Of a DNA stretch of 64,000 nucleotides, positions 62,641 through 64,000 are shown one piece after another. Under the pieces are notes generated by a model. The model was given only the letters and a program-made list of their open reading frames with translations. It had not been told where the DNA came from and searched no databases. How positions within the stretch are numbered: position 1 is the stretch's first letter; every line of letters begins with the position of its first letter. The translations under genes were made by a program, and so were the position numbers. Source of the DNA: Serinus canaria (Eukaryota > Chordata > Aves > Passeriformes > Fringillidae). The DNA lies in the NCBI RefSeq assembly GCF_022539315.1, contig NC_066315.1, positions 99,863,990-99,927,989 on the forward strand, written 5' to 3'.

Positions 62641-64000
62641 AAACAGCATGGTGTGTTTTGAACTGTACTGTTATTCACAGTAGAGTGCCTTGAAACCCCA
62701 GCTGAAACTGATGCTACTTCCTTAGGCAGGAAGCCTACTCACACAAAGGCATATTCAAAGCTCCAAGCTGCTTCCTTACAAATAGGAGGGACAGAGCGTG
62801 GGGTAGGAAGCAGAAGGTTAAACACTGTGTCAAAAGTCAGTGACCTGCTCAGATGTGTGTGCTGTACCTAGCTGACTCTCAGCAAGCCTAAGTTAGGGAA
62901 ATCATTAAAACTGTTTTGGTTCACAAGAGAATCAAGGAATAAGAAAGAACCTGGTAGTTATTGTACTGTGATGAGCAGGAAATATGAAAGGGAAGCTTGT
63001 AAACACACCCAGGCAGCCAAGAATATAGGCACATCTAATGAAAGAGGGTTGCTAAGTATTTGGGAACAATACTACTTCAAAAATGTGCACCCAATTTAGT
63101 TTTGTCCTTGCACTTAGCAAGGACAGATTGCACAAAGGACAGATTTTCAGAGATGCCATCCCTGAGCTCTTGGAAGCAAGTGATTAATTGGGAGCAACTG
63201 CCTGCTCTCACCTGCAGCAAACTCGAGTTTATTCTTGCTCCTCTCCTGCTGCCCTGTTGAGGCTCTTGTTTGTCCCTCAGCACTCTCCTGTCTGTTGTGG
63301 TCATGATGTGGATCAGAGATTCAGAGTGCTGCTTTCTGCACCACTGTCCTGCTGCTTGTGTTTTCAGGACTTTTTACATTTTATTTAATAGCATAAGTTG
63401 TTATTGCCTGATAGGAAAATAGGATAATTATTGATTTTATATTTTTTTTAATTATTAGAGCTGGTGAGAGAAGCTAGGTCGTTTGCAGTCCTGGCCACAT
63501 TAATTATTTTGCAAAGACTGGACCTGTGCAATTCAAAACCTGACCCTGGTTCCCACGCTGTTCATGGTGGGAGAGGAGATTTGCTATTCTTCTAAACAGT
63601 GACAATATGAACCTCTAGGACTCAGGGCACAGCTGTTAGGTCTCTGAAAGGAAAGAAGGCTGTTGAAGTTACAAATGTGGTATTTGTTTTAGAGGTATTT
63701 TACTAGTCAGTTTCTCCCTTATCTGAATGTCCTGAAGTTTAAAGGCAGGCTGAAGGAAGTTCTTCCCTGCAAAAAAACGAAACAAACTCTTAAAAGTAGT
63801 GTTTTTTAAGTGAAAGTGTTCCTCCTTTTAAAATCCTACTGAAGTCTGAGAAAAGGAGATACAGAATGGTAATGAGCCAGACATAAAATAGAGCATTCCA
63901 TCTCGATTACAGAATTCATCCATCTTTCCTGAGTCCATCTGGTAGCTAAAGATAAATCAGGTTTTTTTCAGTGGTTTTCCACTGAACAGTATTTTTGAGC
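62641..64000 (+). other. PIEZO2 intron 2, end of window; no gene recognised
   Basis: Ordinary intronic sequence of somewhat higher GC than its surroundings at 63060-63360. Overlapping short open frames on both strands there do not resemble any protein I know. No exon or repeat was identified. Confidence 0.7.

Noticed and set aside
31744..64000. Search for the next PIEZO2 exon (HTGRL-type start)
   Set aside because: No sequence after an acceptor AG was seen to encode it; the next exon is taken to lie beyond the window.
1..64000. CRISPR arrays, tRNA or rRNA genes, operons, phage or plasmid features
   Set aside because: Nothing with the required repeats, cloverleaf boxes or gene density. The window is vertebrate intron.

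Overview
The window looks like 64 kb from inside one large vertebrate gene, almost certainly in a bird. The only protein-coding sequence I can support is one 96-nt exon on the + strand (31648-31743). It encodes the N-terminal transmembrane region of the mechanosensitive channel PIEZO2. The exon has a good acceptor and donor, and both ends are phase 1. It fits the second coding exon, so the left half is the end of intron 1 and the right half is the start of intron 2. Neither flanking exon is in the window, so both introns exceed about 31 kb, in keeping with the very long 5' introns of PIEZO2.

The evidence for a bird is the repeat content. There are two well-supported pieces of CR1 LINE with the typical avian 3' end. 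There are two solo LTRs of one avian endogenous retrovirus family, common in songbirds and other Neoaves. No mammalian SINEs or L1 were recognised. The sequence is AT-rich and CpG-poor, with many homopolymer tracts and blocks made only of A and C or only of G and T.

Layout: 1-15510 is intron 1 with no recognised gene; it holds a strong 71-bp hairpin at 6731-6801 and some small palindromes. A sense solo LTR lies at 15511-16119. 16120-31353 is more intron 1, with an unexplained 278-codon open frame at 18646-19479. A sense CR1 fragment (31354-31480) ends 167 bp before the exon. Intron 2 fills the rest, with a CR1 fragment at about 42187-42245 on the - strand and an antisense solo LTR at 62088-62640 that contains an expanded TAA-type microsatellite.

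Nearly all short open frames are what AT-rich intron gives by chance. I found no CRISPR array, operon, rRNA, tRNA or new multi-gene system. The items most worth checking are the 6731-6801 hairpin, the 18646-19479 open frame, and several intronic stretches that read like conserved regulatory elements, best of all 49195-49470.
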